64,000 nt of DNA, taken from positions 32,681,971 to 32,745,970 of the forward strand of contig JADWOT020000001.1 of assembly GCA_036345935.2 (NCBI GenBank), read 5' to 3'. Of the stretch, positions 33,481-45,639 are shown piece by piece. The notes below the pieces were generated by a model. The model saw nothing but the letters and a program-made list of their open reading frames with translations, searched no databases and had not been told where the DNA came from. How positions within the stretch are numbered: the first letter of the stretch is position 1; every line of letters starts with the position of its first letter. The position numbers and the translations under genes were made by a program. Source of the stretch: Taenia hydatigena (lineage: Eukaryota > Platyhelminthes > Cestoda > Cyclophyllidea > Taeniidae).

Positions 33481-35192
33481 CTTGGCTCCACCCGAGTGTG
33501 TGACTAAGGTGGCTCTGGTTACAGCCAGTGCTTAAGTAATGCTTTAGCCTCGATTTTCTAAATTGGATTTCTTGTAGAAAAAGTGGTTAGAATTGTGCGA
33601 AGGTAGTAGGATGGAAATGTCAGTCATGAAATAATATTTTGTGCTCGTTTATGCGGACTTACAAAGGGTAGTGGTGGGGGCGTAGATTTGGTTGTAATTA
33701 GCCTACCTTTTGGGTGTTGGGCGGATGAGAGCGTGGAAGAGGATGGGAAAGTAGTGGTGTGTTTGAAGTGATGGAAATGGCGTCTTTTGCACTTGTAGCG
33801 AGCCAAGTGGCATGAATGTGTCACGGAGTGGCCTCGTGGACACATTCAGGTGAATGCTCGAACCAATTTCGGGCCCATATCGGCCGGCGGTGTCATTGGT
33901 GGTGGCGGTGGTGCCGGGGATGGATCCTCCCTCAATGATCTATGGCTTCAATGAGCAGTCCTGAGGCGCTGTTTACCGACTCACTCACTCACCCGCCAGC
34001 CCATGCCCTGCTCGATGTCTTGGAGGGCATAGGATGTTTGGAAGAGGGGGTTGGAAGCACCCTCCTGTCTGTGCAGAAAACCACGTGAATTTGTTTCCCT
34101 CCCCTCCCGTCCTCTTTCCTTCCCTGCCCTCCTGTCTTCCTCTCTCCTCTGCCGTCAACGTTGCCGCTGCTGCTGCTCCTCCTTATGGTAATGCGAATAC
34201 TTTAGGTATTATTATTGCTGCTGCCATTGATAAAGCTAAAATATTGCTACGGTTAAAACTAGTGAAGGCGCCCTCCTTCCTTCCTTTTGCATATGCAGGA
34301 TGTGTTGGGTATTGAGGAGTGGGGTAGAGACACCACGCCGCCATTGGATCTGTAGATTATATTAAAAACCTGTGGAGGAATGGAGGCTGTCGGTGCTGCG
34401 TTGCCCTCAACTTCGGCCATTTACCTTATGTTCACAACCATTCTGCAAAGAATGCCTTTCTTGTGTGTTTTGCTGGAACCACGTGGATCTCTAGTGCTAC
34501 TTGTACAGAAGGCTAGTTGTTCATCATCCATGTAGTCATTAACAGGAGTGCAAAGTAGATGCATCCCTCTGACTGGTTCTACTGGATGACGATGCATGCT
34601 TCCACAGTGCAACGTTAAACGCATTAGCACCGTTGGCTCAAACGCCCACACGCAGGTGACTGAGAGGCGCATCACTTGTCCACTTTCGAACATCATCGAC
34701 TAAGTAGCGTGTGCATACGTACACCAGCTCGAAACACTGGACGTTTCACAGTCATTGGCGCCTTGAATGCTGTTTATTCGCACGATCTTGGGTCAGCACA
34801 TGACTCTGACTTGACTTGATGGCAGTAGGTGGCAGTTACGCACATTGTAGTCTTGAGTGGAAGTGTGTTGAAGTCTCGGCTGCGTCTACCTCTCGTGGGA
34901 GACACACTTGGTTCTCAGTGGACTTACGAGATCGTCTGCGTGTGGTGTAATTTATCAGCTACACCTTTCTACTCATGTGCTTATAAGTAGATGGCATTTT
35001 GGGCTCACCCTGAGCACGAATGTGGTTGATTGGTCAAGTAGGCTTCTAGATTATCATTTTAAAGTAAATCATTGGCCTTTGTAGCCATATTTTGTGAGGT
35101 ACTGCCGCCCCACATTGTCTTGTCCTCTGATTGTGTGAGTGAAGTGGAGAGTTTTTCTCCCTTCTCCAATGTCTTTGGTCTACTGCGCTTTC

Positions 35193-35193
35193 N
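35193..35193. other. Undetermined base at a duplication junction
   Basis: The only N in the window. To its left is the end of unit B (..CTACTGCGCTTTC), where D and C continue with CCGAC. To its right begins the inverted copy of 17210-15590. The N may mark a joined contig end and not a genuine breakpoint. Confidence 0.95.
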
Positions 35194-36745
35194 ACTTCAA
35201 ATCGAAAATTCTTCCGCCAATTTCACATGGATGCATTAGCAGAACGGTGATGCAACTTATTTCATGTAAAACCAAAATGTCGTGGGTATACCTTTCCGTT
35301 TTCAGATTAATTTGCATGATGAGTGTCACATTATAAGTTGTTTGGGCAAAATTAAACAAGAACTCCTAAAAGTGCGTTAGGTTTCCAAAGCAAAATATTT
35401 TCCTGATTCCGCCTGTTACCTAAGGTTTAACAGTTGCCATTAACATTGAGAAGTGGCAGATGCGTTACGGAGCATGCGAGTCTACTCGTGCTCCTCATTT
35501 GCTCTGAGGTACAAAGAAACCCGTCTTTCTAAGGTCGTGCGCAAATCTCTACTGGGCTAAAGTGTGGGGTGTCGTTAAGTGAGACCATCAGGAGAAATGG
35601 GAAGGCTTAAAAACTGAAGAACGTAGTTAGTGAATGGGGTGTGAAGGAGATGGTAGTCGGCTACTTCCCGTGGTGTCACCGCACCATCACTTCATCGCTA
35701 TGTCCATGCAAATTCATCAAATTGCTTATCAACAATGTCTATTCAGTGAGTTATGAGGAGAGCGTGCAGTCCTGTGTTCACAGGTTAGGGTATGTAAAGC
35801 TGCTGGGTCGCCTACTGTAATTTCCTTTATGCTGGCATTAAATAATGTGCTTATCATAATCTGTGCTTCATCGACTACAGCACAACTTAGACCATGTTGG
35901 GCCTTGCTCTCCCAATTTTCCACATGATTCCCTCGAAGGCATCGAAAGGAGTCATTAATGCAACTTCTGTCATCTTCACAATGTTATGAGACACTATTCA
36001 ACCAAGTGCAGTCCCAACACAACCGATGAATCAAAAAAAGAGAGGAAATACAAGCAGCTTGTGTCGAGTTCCTTTTTACGATCCGTTTTTGTGCCCCTAC
36101 AATGTGTAACGCATGGAGGGGTCGCGAGTCGATCGGTTTTATCAAAAACTATGAACCAAATTTAAAAACGAAGCTTCCCCCTATTTCTTGCCCTAAGGTG
36201 CCCATCAGGATGCATTCGCCACCAGGAGCCTAAGCTCATTCGGCATTGAGTTTTGTGCAGTGCAGTAGTCTCTACTACTTAAATGGATTTCAGTACGCCC
36301 CACGCAGATAGGTAGGCAGGTGGTTGAGAATTCGGTATTCCACTCAGCATGTCACACGACTGTCCTCTCATTCTGGCTTTTTTATTCCCGTCCCTTAACG
36401 AACCCTTAAATCATGTAACTGACTTAACTTTCTTCCTCAAAACGAGTAGGTTGAGAGCAGACAGGCCCTTTAAAGCCGAACTATCACTTCAGTGCTGATA
36501 AGAAACTTGTCTGTGTTCAAGGGACAAAGGAGGAAGGAGGAGTAAAAAGCTGAGATGGCACTCCCACCGATCTCTTACCAGCGGGTGGTTCACATCAAAT
36601 GCAAACACTATTAAAGGGCTGGGTTACGCTTAACCAAGGTAACTTTATTCATTTTAACTAAAACATGGTACTTGTCAATGTGTGCTGATGCTAAAGATGG
36701 AGTTGAGCCTGCCAAGCATAAGTTGACTGCACCGCAATAGTCCAG
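35194..36745. repeat. Inverted repeat P4, right copy
   Basis: Reverse complement of 15590-17210, beginning immediately after the undetermined base. It carries no reading frame conserved strongly enough to suggest a gene. Confidence 0.85.
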
Positions 36746-39700
36746 CAATGAAACGCTCACATAAGTAAAATGGTATATAAGACAATTCGTTGTCCGACAA
36801 TGCCACTATGTCCCTAAAATGTAAGAATTGTAACGCGGCTGTCTCAACACTTAGGGAAGTTAAAGCTGGAGAGTTGAGTCGGTGTTTAGGGGCGCGTAGC
36901 GGAATCGTCATCATCTACCCTCAAGGAAGAAGTGTACTCTAATCCACCATAATCCGCATTACTCTTCCTCATTCATGGCATCACCAATGGAGAGTGCTCA
37001 ATATCTGTTCTCACTCTACTCATTCTAAGGAAATAAATGTAATGTTTGTTAATCAGTGATCCGGCCGTTAAGTAGTTTGTGAATCGACGAAATTTACTCG
37101 AGTAGGGATTAGCAGTGGAGGGAATTCTGAGGACCATTTTTTATTCCTGCCAACATTCGATTTTATGAATGCCCTGAATGCAACAGTTAATCACAGTATC
37201 CTCTTGTCATTAAATCCCTCTATCAGTAGATCGACGATCATCCAGAGACCTAGCCTGTGCCATGCTTCTGACAACATGCGCGACCAACTCGACGTGTCAA
37301 CTAGATAGGACATTCGTGTGATATGCTGGGCGGATTTCCGAACTCTCAACCACCAATTTACCTACCTGCGCAGGGCGTACTGACCACAAGACCAAGCCAT
37401 GGCACCCGCTGACCGAAGCATGGGGTTCTGGTCGTGCGTTGTCAAATAAAGGGTAATCGCACCAGCTTCCTTTTTTTTTGTCAAGCAGCTGAGGTTCATT
37501 TTGCGAAATGACAAGTTAAGGCACGAGCAAAGGGTGAGCTAAGGTTACAGAATGCTATTGCTGCCAAGTGTCAATGGACATTGGCATTAGCATTGCCAAC
37601 CCTCAAAAACGTTGCAACGCTGAAGTGGACCAGTTGGTGACACGCATCTTTCGATCTCTTCCTTCCCCTTTCTCCCATTTATTATCCTGTTGGGAAAGCT
37701 TTGCGATACGCAGTGATAAGTGAGTCAAGGCATTGGGGATGGGAGTAAGGAGGTGTCTTACAAAACCACTCTTCATTGTGAGCTACGCGTTCACTCATGA
37801 CATTAGCAAGCAGCGCGGCTTTGTGCTTAGGCAACTAACATGAGAGACTGGGTACGGTGCGTGGGTGATGCGCGACAGCGACAGAACAGAAAACCTGTAA
37901 CTCTCAAAGCACTTCTTCCATGAGACAATATGATAGACAAATTGAATGAGGTGCTGTGTCGGTGTATGGAATTGCCATGAATTTTGCGCTGCGCTGCAAC
38001 ATACAACATACTCTTTCATCTACTTATTTTAGTACGCGCTGGCTACATCCACAAAGCCGTTTCTTAATCCTCTCATCTAATTTGCAAACTTTAACAGCAA
38101 AAGCGGTACTTCGTAAAGCCACTAAAGCACCTCGAATAAAGCGACAGAATACTCACCTTTACTATCCATGCCTGCCCCTATTCCTCCCTCACTGCCTTCT
38201 CGTCCTGACAATGCTCGATCCTCATTTATCTGGTGCCACTTCACCAGTGCACATTCATCTTTATGTACTTGCCCATAATGACTGCAATGTTGCGAGTCGG
38301 GTCGAACATGTGGTCCAATCATACTGCCTGGTGGCTACTACACCTTAGTTAGTTGATTATTTGACCTACATTGTCACCCACACTCCTACCCAGAAGTCTT
38401 TCATTAGTCACTTAGCCTAGAAAGTCGTCTTAAACTTAGGTCAGAGATCCAATTTTACACCATTTTACCTGCAAATCGATCTTGATTCCAGTGCAGGGGT
38501 CTGATGACTGCATTATGGTCAAAAGAATGGCAGTAAGAACGGCGTTTACAAACTGCTCTACAATGTGGAACATGCGGTCACTGCACTTGCTTGCTTTGGA
38601 CTCAGAGTCCGGCAGGTCATCTGCAATTCCAATGATTGCACTTCTCATTCTTCTCATCCCTCACAAGTACTAAAGCGTCGGCAATACTGACACCTCGGAA
38701 AACCATTAAGGCGCCTCATATGCAGCGACGAAGCGTCATTCACCTTCCTCATCCACACACACCTACTATTCGCCCATCTCCTCCTCACATTCTTCTATTC
38801 TCCTTCACCTGGTGCTGCATAGCGTAGAGACTTCGCCCGTGTGCATTCCCTCGACAGAGTACAAGGGGTGAATCAAGTTTACTCTTTCACTCGACCATCT
38901 TCCCCTCTTCGTCTCTCCAACATAACCCAGCTCAAACCTCAATTTATGAAAAAGACAAATTGTGAACATCATTTATATTATTTCTATTTGCTTTGCTTCT
39001 CCATGTGCCCATCCAGATCGTTGTCAAGGGCTGATGCCGAAGATTTGACTGACGCCTCATCGTCATTGTCGCTATGACTGATGCCAATGTGAGGAAAGAG
39101 AGATGCATCCCACTACACTGGAGCAATCGCAGCATCGATTCGTTAAAATAAGGAGTTCTTTTAGTTAAACTAGAGGTGTTGGTGAGCATGGATCTCTCTT
39201 TGGAATCGTTCTCATCTATCATGAAAAAAGAAATTTGCTTTGGAACCGAGGACAACCCTTGCCAGTTTGTCCTGTCCATTGTATTACCAACGATAGAGGA
39301 TCCTACCAACCTGCACCCCCCTTACTCGGTTCCAAGAAAGCGATAGTCAAGGGGAATAGCAGGTAGCACGCACATGCCTACTCAAAGCTGGTAGACTGTG
39401 CAGACATTGCCTATTCCGTGAATGGACCACAATTGTGTGCAAAACAGAGACACCATGATCGCATACAGTCTTGATCCTCACTGGCTTAGGTCCAGCTTCC
39501 ACGATGAGTGAGGCTGCTGTCTTTTGTGCAACTTGTAGCTGCGATGTTAGCAGCAGTGTACCGACATATCGGCGCAGGTGCGCGTAAATAAGTTCAACGT
39601 TCATTTCTTTCCACTTGACCTTCGTTGTCTTCAAAGCAGTAGCTTAAGTGCAAGTTAGTGCGATCCTCTTTCATTGGCGACCATATGAACGAGGTAGTGA

Positions 39701-40599
39701 TGAGGATCAACCACCGCCCCATCCAATAACGAGGATGCATCTCTCAGCCTCCTCGGCATGTCGACACACTTGCTACATGTATACATATATATATGCTTGA
39801 CTAAGCAGAACCATCATCATCATCCGTCCTCGAGGGAGAGGTGGACTCTCTCAGTCGGCATGGCACTCATCACTCAGCCTCGTTTATTGCATCACCAATG
39901 CAAAGTGCCACCTACCCACTCTCACTCAACTCCTTGGAAAAACTTGAGAGCCAGGGACAAACGATTAGTGAGGAGCCTGTGACATATTGCAGTGAATTGA
40001 TTGGAGGTCGAGATTGAATAAAGGACCCCAATCTAGCCACGCGAGTGAGGACGTCCGTCAAATAAGCTGAGTGAATGACAGGTAGGCACAGAGAGCTGTC
40101 TCGCGGACGGATTCGTTGTTCAACCTAATTGTCAAGGGACCGAAATGTCAGAAATGCCATGTGGCTGACTCATCGAGAAGTGCCAACGCCTGATCGTTGA
40201 AGTCAAGTATGAGTTATGCGCATAGGAATGGGAAAAGGGCCAGCTAACCACATCGCACTAGAATGACGTTAGGAGTTAGCTTCCCTTCTCATAGGCTCTG
40301 GCATCTGCATTGTCTGAAGAACACGTTACAATAGGGAAGATGCAATAGTCACTGCACTGGCTGACTCAGATAAGGTGTTGTTTGAGAGTGATCTGGACCT
40401 CCTCGGCCGGCCTTGTCCCGTTGCACTGCTATTGCTGATGCTACGTGAAAGGGCTGTCGAAAGGTTCGCTGTTCAGTGCAGAGATATATGAGGGTCATTG
40501 TTGGCACTGACTAGTGGGGAAAGAGAAAAAGTGATCAACAAGTCTAATTAGAGATGTGCCACATCGAAATGAGAATCTGAAAGTAGAGAAAAGAATTTG
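36746..40599. other. Unassigned segment with repeat fragments
   Basis: No gene is supported. 37100-37300 and 37470-37640 are direct fragments of 57740-57910 and 57220-57340, in swapped order. 38080-38240 and 38670-38790 resemble each other (AAGCGACAGAAT/AGCGACGAAGCG and following CCTCA-rich sequence). 36920-37010 and 39830-39930 share a GCATCACCAATG block. Minus-strand frames of about 120 and 95 codons (38944-39309, 39347-39634) have no recognisable motif. Confidence 0.4.
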
Positions 40600-41985
40600 A
40601 TTTCCTCTAGAGGCAAGTGACCATCGAAGAATGACATTGGCTATGCTCAAGGTCATTCCATAACGCCCAGGTGTGAATGAACGTCACTGGCTAGTCTCGA
40701 GGTTATTAAGTCGCTACCCACTCAACGGTCCCCCCCACCGGAAGGAAGACGAAAGGAAGGGGAGGAAGGCATATACATATGTAATTGTAAGTCTATGATG
40801 ATAATCTATCACTCAACCTCTGCAACATGCACTGCCCCATAGAGAATAAGTGCTTGCCAATTTACCGATCCTCATTCCTCCTTGCCATAGTCCGCCTGCC
40901 TGCCTCGTGTGCACACACACACGTTGCATGGCCTAAACAATTTAAGATTTTGATGCACCTGCCTTGAACAGGCAACAATATTGTACACAGAGACGACTGT
41001 CCACGATAGGCAAGTTTCATTCGCTGGCCTATTTCGTCATGTGTTGGCGGTAATCTGACCTCTCTTTACACGATTTACCACACTCAAAATATAGTAAATA
41101 TAGGATGCACAAGACAATTGCTTTGTGCCAAATCGTGGGTCATTCAGGCATGAGCGGGGCCGCATATTCGAGTAAGTCACCTGTTGCAGGTAGTAGCTCC
41201 ATTCGATATTCCCACCTGGATTCTTACAGGTAGGAGTAGTTATTAAGAGCTTGCCAACTTCCTAAACTGGTACGATTCTTTGATTAGATTTCAGTAAGGC
41301 GCGGTAATGTTCTGGCCAATCAGGCAACTACCTGACAAATGCATTGTTTGTGGCTAGATGTGTAGCTCGAAACAGTAGCGCCCCTCACTGAGGATTTGTG
41401 GGCGCACCCAGCATCACAGCGTTGTCTTTCATTCCCTCCCACGATGAGTATCATTGCGGTTCAGTGATTTCCGAGTACCCACCTCACAGGGGTAAACGCC
41501 CTTCAGTGTCGATGAAGACGAATGCAAATGCTAACATCTTTAATCCGTTGCCATTTAACACTTGTTTACAGCAGTTGCACTGTTTAGTGGAAGTAAAAGC
41601 ATTGCATGGATGGATGATTGTCTACCTAACCATACTCCTTGTTTAATGAAATCTGCAATAGAAAATAAACAGCCTTTTTAGTGAACACAGATAGGGAGCT
41701 GCACTGTCCATATTAGCTGAGGCGCTTAGTGACTGGTTGTGCGGACCTACGAGAAAAGTCACGAAAGCGTAGCCAGTCAAGAAGGCTAGTAGAGTTACAA
41801 TGGCCAAAGCAGCGCAGGCCGAGGCACCGCCAGTCATGGTTACTGCAGCAGAAGTCTAAGCAGGTCTGCTGGTCGTTGAGGGGCTTCTTCCAGTCGTGAC
41901 AGACGCTTTCTCCTTCCCTATCCCATACAATCATAAATTTTCCCCATTATAATAGCAATAATTATTGTCGAATTCTACACGTCAA
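40600..41985. repeat. Inverted repeat P3, right copy
   Basis: Reverse complement of 11045-12330. It contains a CA microsatellite near 40912-40922 matching the TG run of the other copy, and the same CTTGTTTAATGAAATCTGC boundary block near 41640. Confidence 0.85.
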
Positions 41986-42456
41986 ATAACTGGTAACTGC
42001 TCACATTGAGGAGCATCTGCCTAACTCTCCGCAGTAGTTTGTTTAGTGCCAGACAGTGCTACTACTAATGAGTCAGCGAACCTTAATTAGTGGTAGTGGT
42101 AATAATACATAGACAGCATTGCCAAATTGATTCTAGTAGATCTCGTTAGTCCTAAGCAGTAGTGGTGGTTCAGCTTTCAGCAAAACGAGCATAGAGGAAT
42201 CATCTCCCTCCAAAGCTGGTGTAGGCACTACGGTGTCCTCTGTCGTCAGATTCTCTCCCATCAATACATGCACAAACGGTGATAGGAATGGTTTGATTTG
42301 GCTTTAGATTATAAGAGGTGAAACTCGTCATCAAAGGGAGATAATGCTGCTTCCATACCTCAGTGTCAAATGCGTGAGCAATAAAGTAGGCAAGAATACA
42401 CGCGCTGAATCCCGGTGGGATGTTCCAGTTCACACACACGCATTGAGGAACGAGTG
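41986..42456. other. Unassigned segment
   Basis: No second copy and no coding signal seen. A minus-strand frame of 79 codons at 42200-42439 (MCVNWNIPPGFSACILAYF...) is unrecognised. Confidence 0.3.
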
Positions 42457-42641
42457 TGTAATGCTGTGCTTGTTTAACTGCCGGTTTCGGCTACCCTGAC
42501 TTAGGAGGCCATGTTGCCCTAGTCGCGTGGGCTGGCCTCTGGGCCATGCCAGCATCCCTGTGTCCTCTGTTTATTGAATATGCATATTCTGCCCTAGTAA
42601 TGCGCCTTCTTTTGCTTTCAAGGAAATCTCAGGACGTTGCA
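42457..42641 (+). mobile_element. Older solo TRIM LTR
   Basis: A 185-bp sequence alignable over its full length with the TRIM LTR. It starts TGTAATGC where others have TGTAGTAC and keeps the GCGTGGGCTGGCCTCTGGGC block and GCCTTCTTTTGC. It ends GACGTTGCA where others end GACGCTACA. The flanks are GAGTG (42452-42456) and AAGTG (42642-42646), a 4 of 5 target duplication. The number of differences makes it older than the copies at 26905, 29176 and 52767. Confidence 0.8.
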
Positions 42642-44949
42642 AAGTGCTTCATTTCCCGCATTCTGAAGAGAACTAAGACTTTCACAAATTAAATTTTAAT
42701 AACTTGTCATTGGCTCCAGCGTCTCATTTACACAATTACGTATGTGCCTCTACGGGGCAGAAAGAACTCACGAGGATTGTGTTTTTACTTAAAAGGGGCT
42801 AGTTTGGGTGATGTCGGATAAAGTCTTATTAAAAATCGTAAAAGAATAGAAAAATGTTTATTCAAGTAGCTTTGCGCTTATCAAACTTAGCTTTTTTTCT
42901 ACGTTATTGAATAGGCAATAGTCAGGACAATCCTTTGCGACGTAAGGTAACGTAGTATTTGATGCAAAATCGTTCCCAGACCTTATTTGTCATGGATTTG
43001 GTTGCCCTGTCGAATTGCAACAATGATATTAGGTGTTTGTTGTGAGATTAGAACTAAGATGATTTGACGCAGACCCCAAAACGCCGATCCAGGTATCCCA
43101 TAAGGCGACCGTAAATCTCTTCTCGGCTAAACACCATCTGATTCGTTGGTCAATAGCCAAAGGAAAGTAACGAGTTTTAGGAGGTTTTTATGTCCACAAA
43201 CCAGCCTACATAGCTGCAAGCAACATCGGATTTATGTCAGAAAAAGTCTAATTACACGTTCCGTTTCTTTTAAATGGTCAGATTTCTTGTTGACTGTGAA
43301 AAGACTTCTGGATTATCTGACTGGCTGAGTGATAGCCAATGGAAAAATTGTAGGATAGACCTGTCATAAGAATAGTTATTTTTATTTTTTGCACAGTAGC
43401 CCGATTGATTAGAAAAGGAGTGTCAGATGGTCACATAAGAACATTAAGATTCTGAGTTGTAGAAGACCTTTGTCCAGAATTCTGGACTCGCTCTCATGCA
43501 TGTATGTTCTAATGAACTTGTAACCAAGGTTCTACTCATTCCAGTTACATAGTGACATTTCTCAGCTGTCCTTTCGGAGACGGTCTTAGTGGCGATAAGC
43601 TGGCTCCATCTTCGCGGTCGATATTACCTCGGAGCGCCTAATTTAATTGCATCAATTACGCTTGTTTAACCGGCCATGATTTTGACGCACTTCCAGAGAT
43701 TGTTGTGGGCACTTTCGGTCAGCAGTTGCTCCTCCATGGTTAAACTGGCGACCCCCGTTCGTCGACCGACAGTTCTTACACGTGGGTTGGTGATTTCTTT
43801 TGACGACCCACAATAGAGCACCTGCAGAGGTACCAACTCACACCAAATGGTGGAGAATGAGTGGAAGAGAACAGACGCACAAACAACTGTTTATGCCTGA
43901 TGCACCGCCTCAAAGGAGCAATGGATAATATTTTCATTGGTGCCATCAGACAAGAGCTCTACTGCGTCAGCCCATGTCACCAGTCAAGTTGTTCACAACT
44001 TCTTGGATGTGTGAATCGGGCAGGCACGAATTAATAAATCAGGAATGGGTAAGTAAATGATCACTGAAAGGAGGGAAAGGATGTATGAATCATCAGTTGG
44101 TTGATTGTTCAACTGTAGCATTGGACTTCCGTGCTTTCCACCTCGTTCTAGCCAGACGTGGAGTTGCGATCTCGGCTATTTTACTGCCATCTCCCAATCA
44201 CGACCTTGGCACACACCTTCTTCCCCATCTACATCCATGCGCCTACCTTGACGTGAATTACAAAACCATCTTTTACTTTTGTGTGTTTAAATGAATAACT
44301 TGCACTTATTCTGAAGGTGGTCGCAAAATTGTTGGAGAAGGGAGTAATTTGGCACGGATGTTGTAGTGTACGTGAGTGTAAGCGTGACTGAGCCACTAAG
44401 CCTTAGTTTTAGTGTTCTGTTAACGCTACTGATGTCCACATAAGTAGTGCTCGTCGTCGTCACAATGATGCTCAACCTGACAGTGGTAGTGCACAACGCC
44501 GACGCTGGCACATTGGAAATGTGGTGGCAGCGGCGAGTGTTGTATGAGGGAGGTTCTTCACAATCGTGGTCCGCTGTGGACTTCCTCTTTGGCAGTCTGC
44601 ATCAGTTGTCAAGGGCAAAGCCTGGCACCTCGATGAGAGGATTGCCACTTTCTTCCTCCTTCTCCCCCGTCGGCCGATTGATGGTTCCAACTGCGCGCCT
44701 TTTACAATTCTCGCATTATGCCCTATTTGAAGGACTCTTCTTATCTCAATCGCTGTCAGACACTTTCACCACCTGTGACACCACGTGTCTTGGGTCGAAT
44801 TTATTGCTCAAGTGTGGTATGCCAGTTCGTGAGGGTTGTTCCTTCTTTCTTGCTTGCTTTATGGCGCCTGGTTACATCACCTCCTGTGACGATCAGATTG
44901 ATTGAGTTTGGAGGGAGGGAAGAAAGAAGGGAGGGACTGGAATGCTAGA
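42642..44949. other. Unassigned segment
   Basis: No copy elsewhere in the window was noticed. The largest frame is 44447-44905 (+, 152 codons), starting MLVVVTMMLNLTVVVHNADA, with further hydrophobic stretches and several cysteines near its end. I do not recognise it and see no frame-conserved partner, so I do not call it a gene. Confidence 0.35.
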
Positions 44950-45639
44950 TCTCACTGGCGGTCGGGAAAGCGCAGTAGACCAAAGACATTGGACAAGGGA
45001 GGAAAGATTCTCCACTTCACTCACACAATCAGAGGGCAAGACAATGTGGGACGACAGTACCTCGCAGAGGATGGCCATAAGGGCTGATGATTTACTTTAA
45101 AATGAAAATCTAGAAACCTAATTGACCAAACAACCACATTCTTACTCAGGGTGAGTCCAAAACGCCACCTACTTATAAGCACAAGTGGAAAGGTGCAGCT
45201 GATGACTTACGCCAGACGCAGACCATCTCGTAAGTCCACGGCGAGATTTTTGACGGTGAAATGGAACGCATCGAGATGTTTTTGGACAACAGAGAGATCT
45301 GCGCCGAGGAAGGCTAAACTGCGAGCCAGGTTTGTTCCCCGTGAGAGGTAGACGCAGCCGAGACTTCAGCACACTTCCACTCAAGACTACAATGTGCGTA
45401 ACTGCCACCTACTGACATCGGGTTCGATTAAAGTCGTGTGCAGACCCAGGATCGTGCGAGTAAACAGCATTCAAGGTGCCAGCAACTGTATATATGCACG
45501 TGCCACTTAGTCGATGATGTTCGAAAGTGGACAGGTGATGCGCCTCTCAGTCACCTGCGTGTGGGCCCTTGAGCCAGCGGTGCTAATCCATTAAATGTTG
45601 TACCGTGGAAGCATGCATCGTCATCCAGTAGAACCAGTC

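Larger units (their letters stand above)
31640..34330 (+). pseudogene. Family 2 multi-exon gene remnant, copy B
   Basis: Frame-conserved segments are a hydrophobic helix (31710-31824), YLGGCDGEVTCDE after a perfect TTTCCTTTTCAG acceptor (31857-31922), TIGDGVVGG...VRIGCALADLRFALRRR-like sequence (32508-32645), EGGDMVGPPRHIDGWWTWL after GTTTCAG (32678-32770), SLYPEKVESVGGKDGNV (33001-33104), RDDALKCAYFIVIDEDC (33289-33480), and IIIAAAIDKAK plus a micro-exon (34203-34323). The acidic segment and the part before SLYPEK are deleted relative to C and D. Whether all segments belong to one gene is inferred only from their fixed order. Confidence 0.45.
30100..35192 (+). repeat. Unit B, long three-copy segment
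   Basis: Direct copy of unit D (7045-11035) from about 31640 on, and inverted copy of unit C (44950-50290) over its whole length. Relative to both D and C it lacks about 260 bp between the ACACAAGAGGTTCAA block (about 32988) and the YPEKVE segment, and relative to C about 65 bp encoding the acidic stretch. The unit stops abruptly at the single undetermined base at 35193. Confidence 0.85.

Noticed and set aside
39780..39795. TATA-rich stretch resembling the LTR TA tract
   Set aside because: The neighbouring bases do not match the LTR on either strand; only low-complexity similarity.
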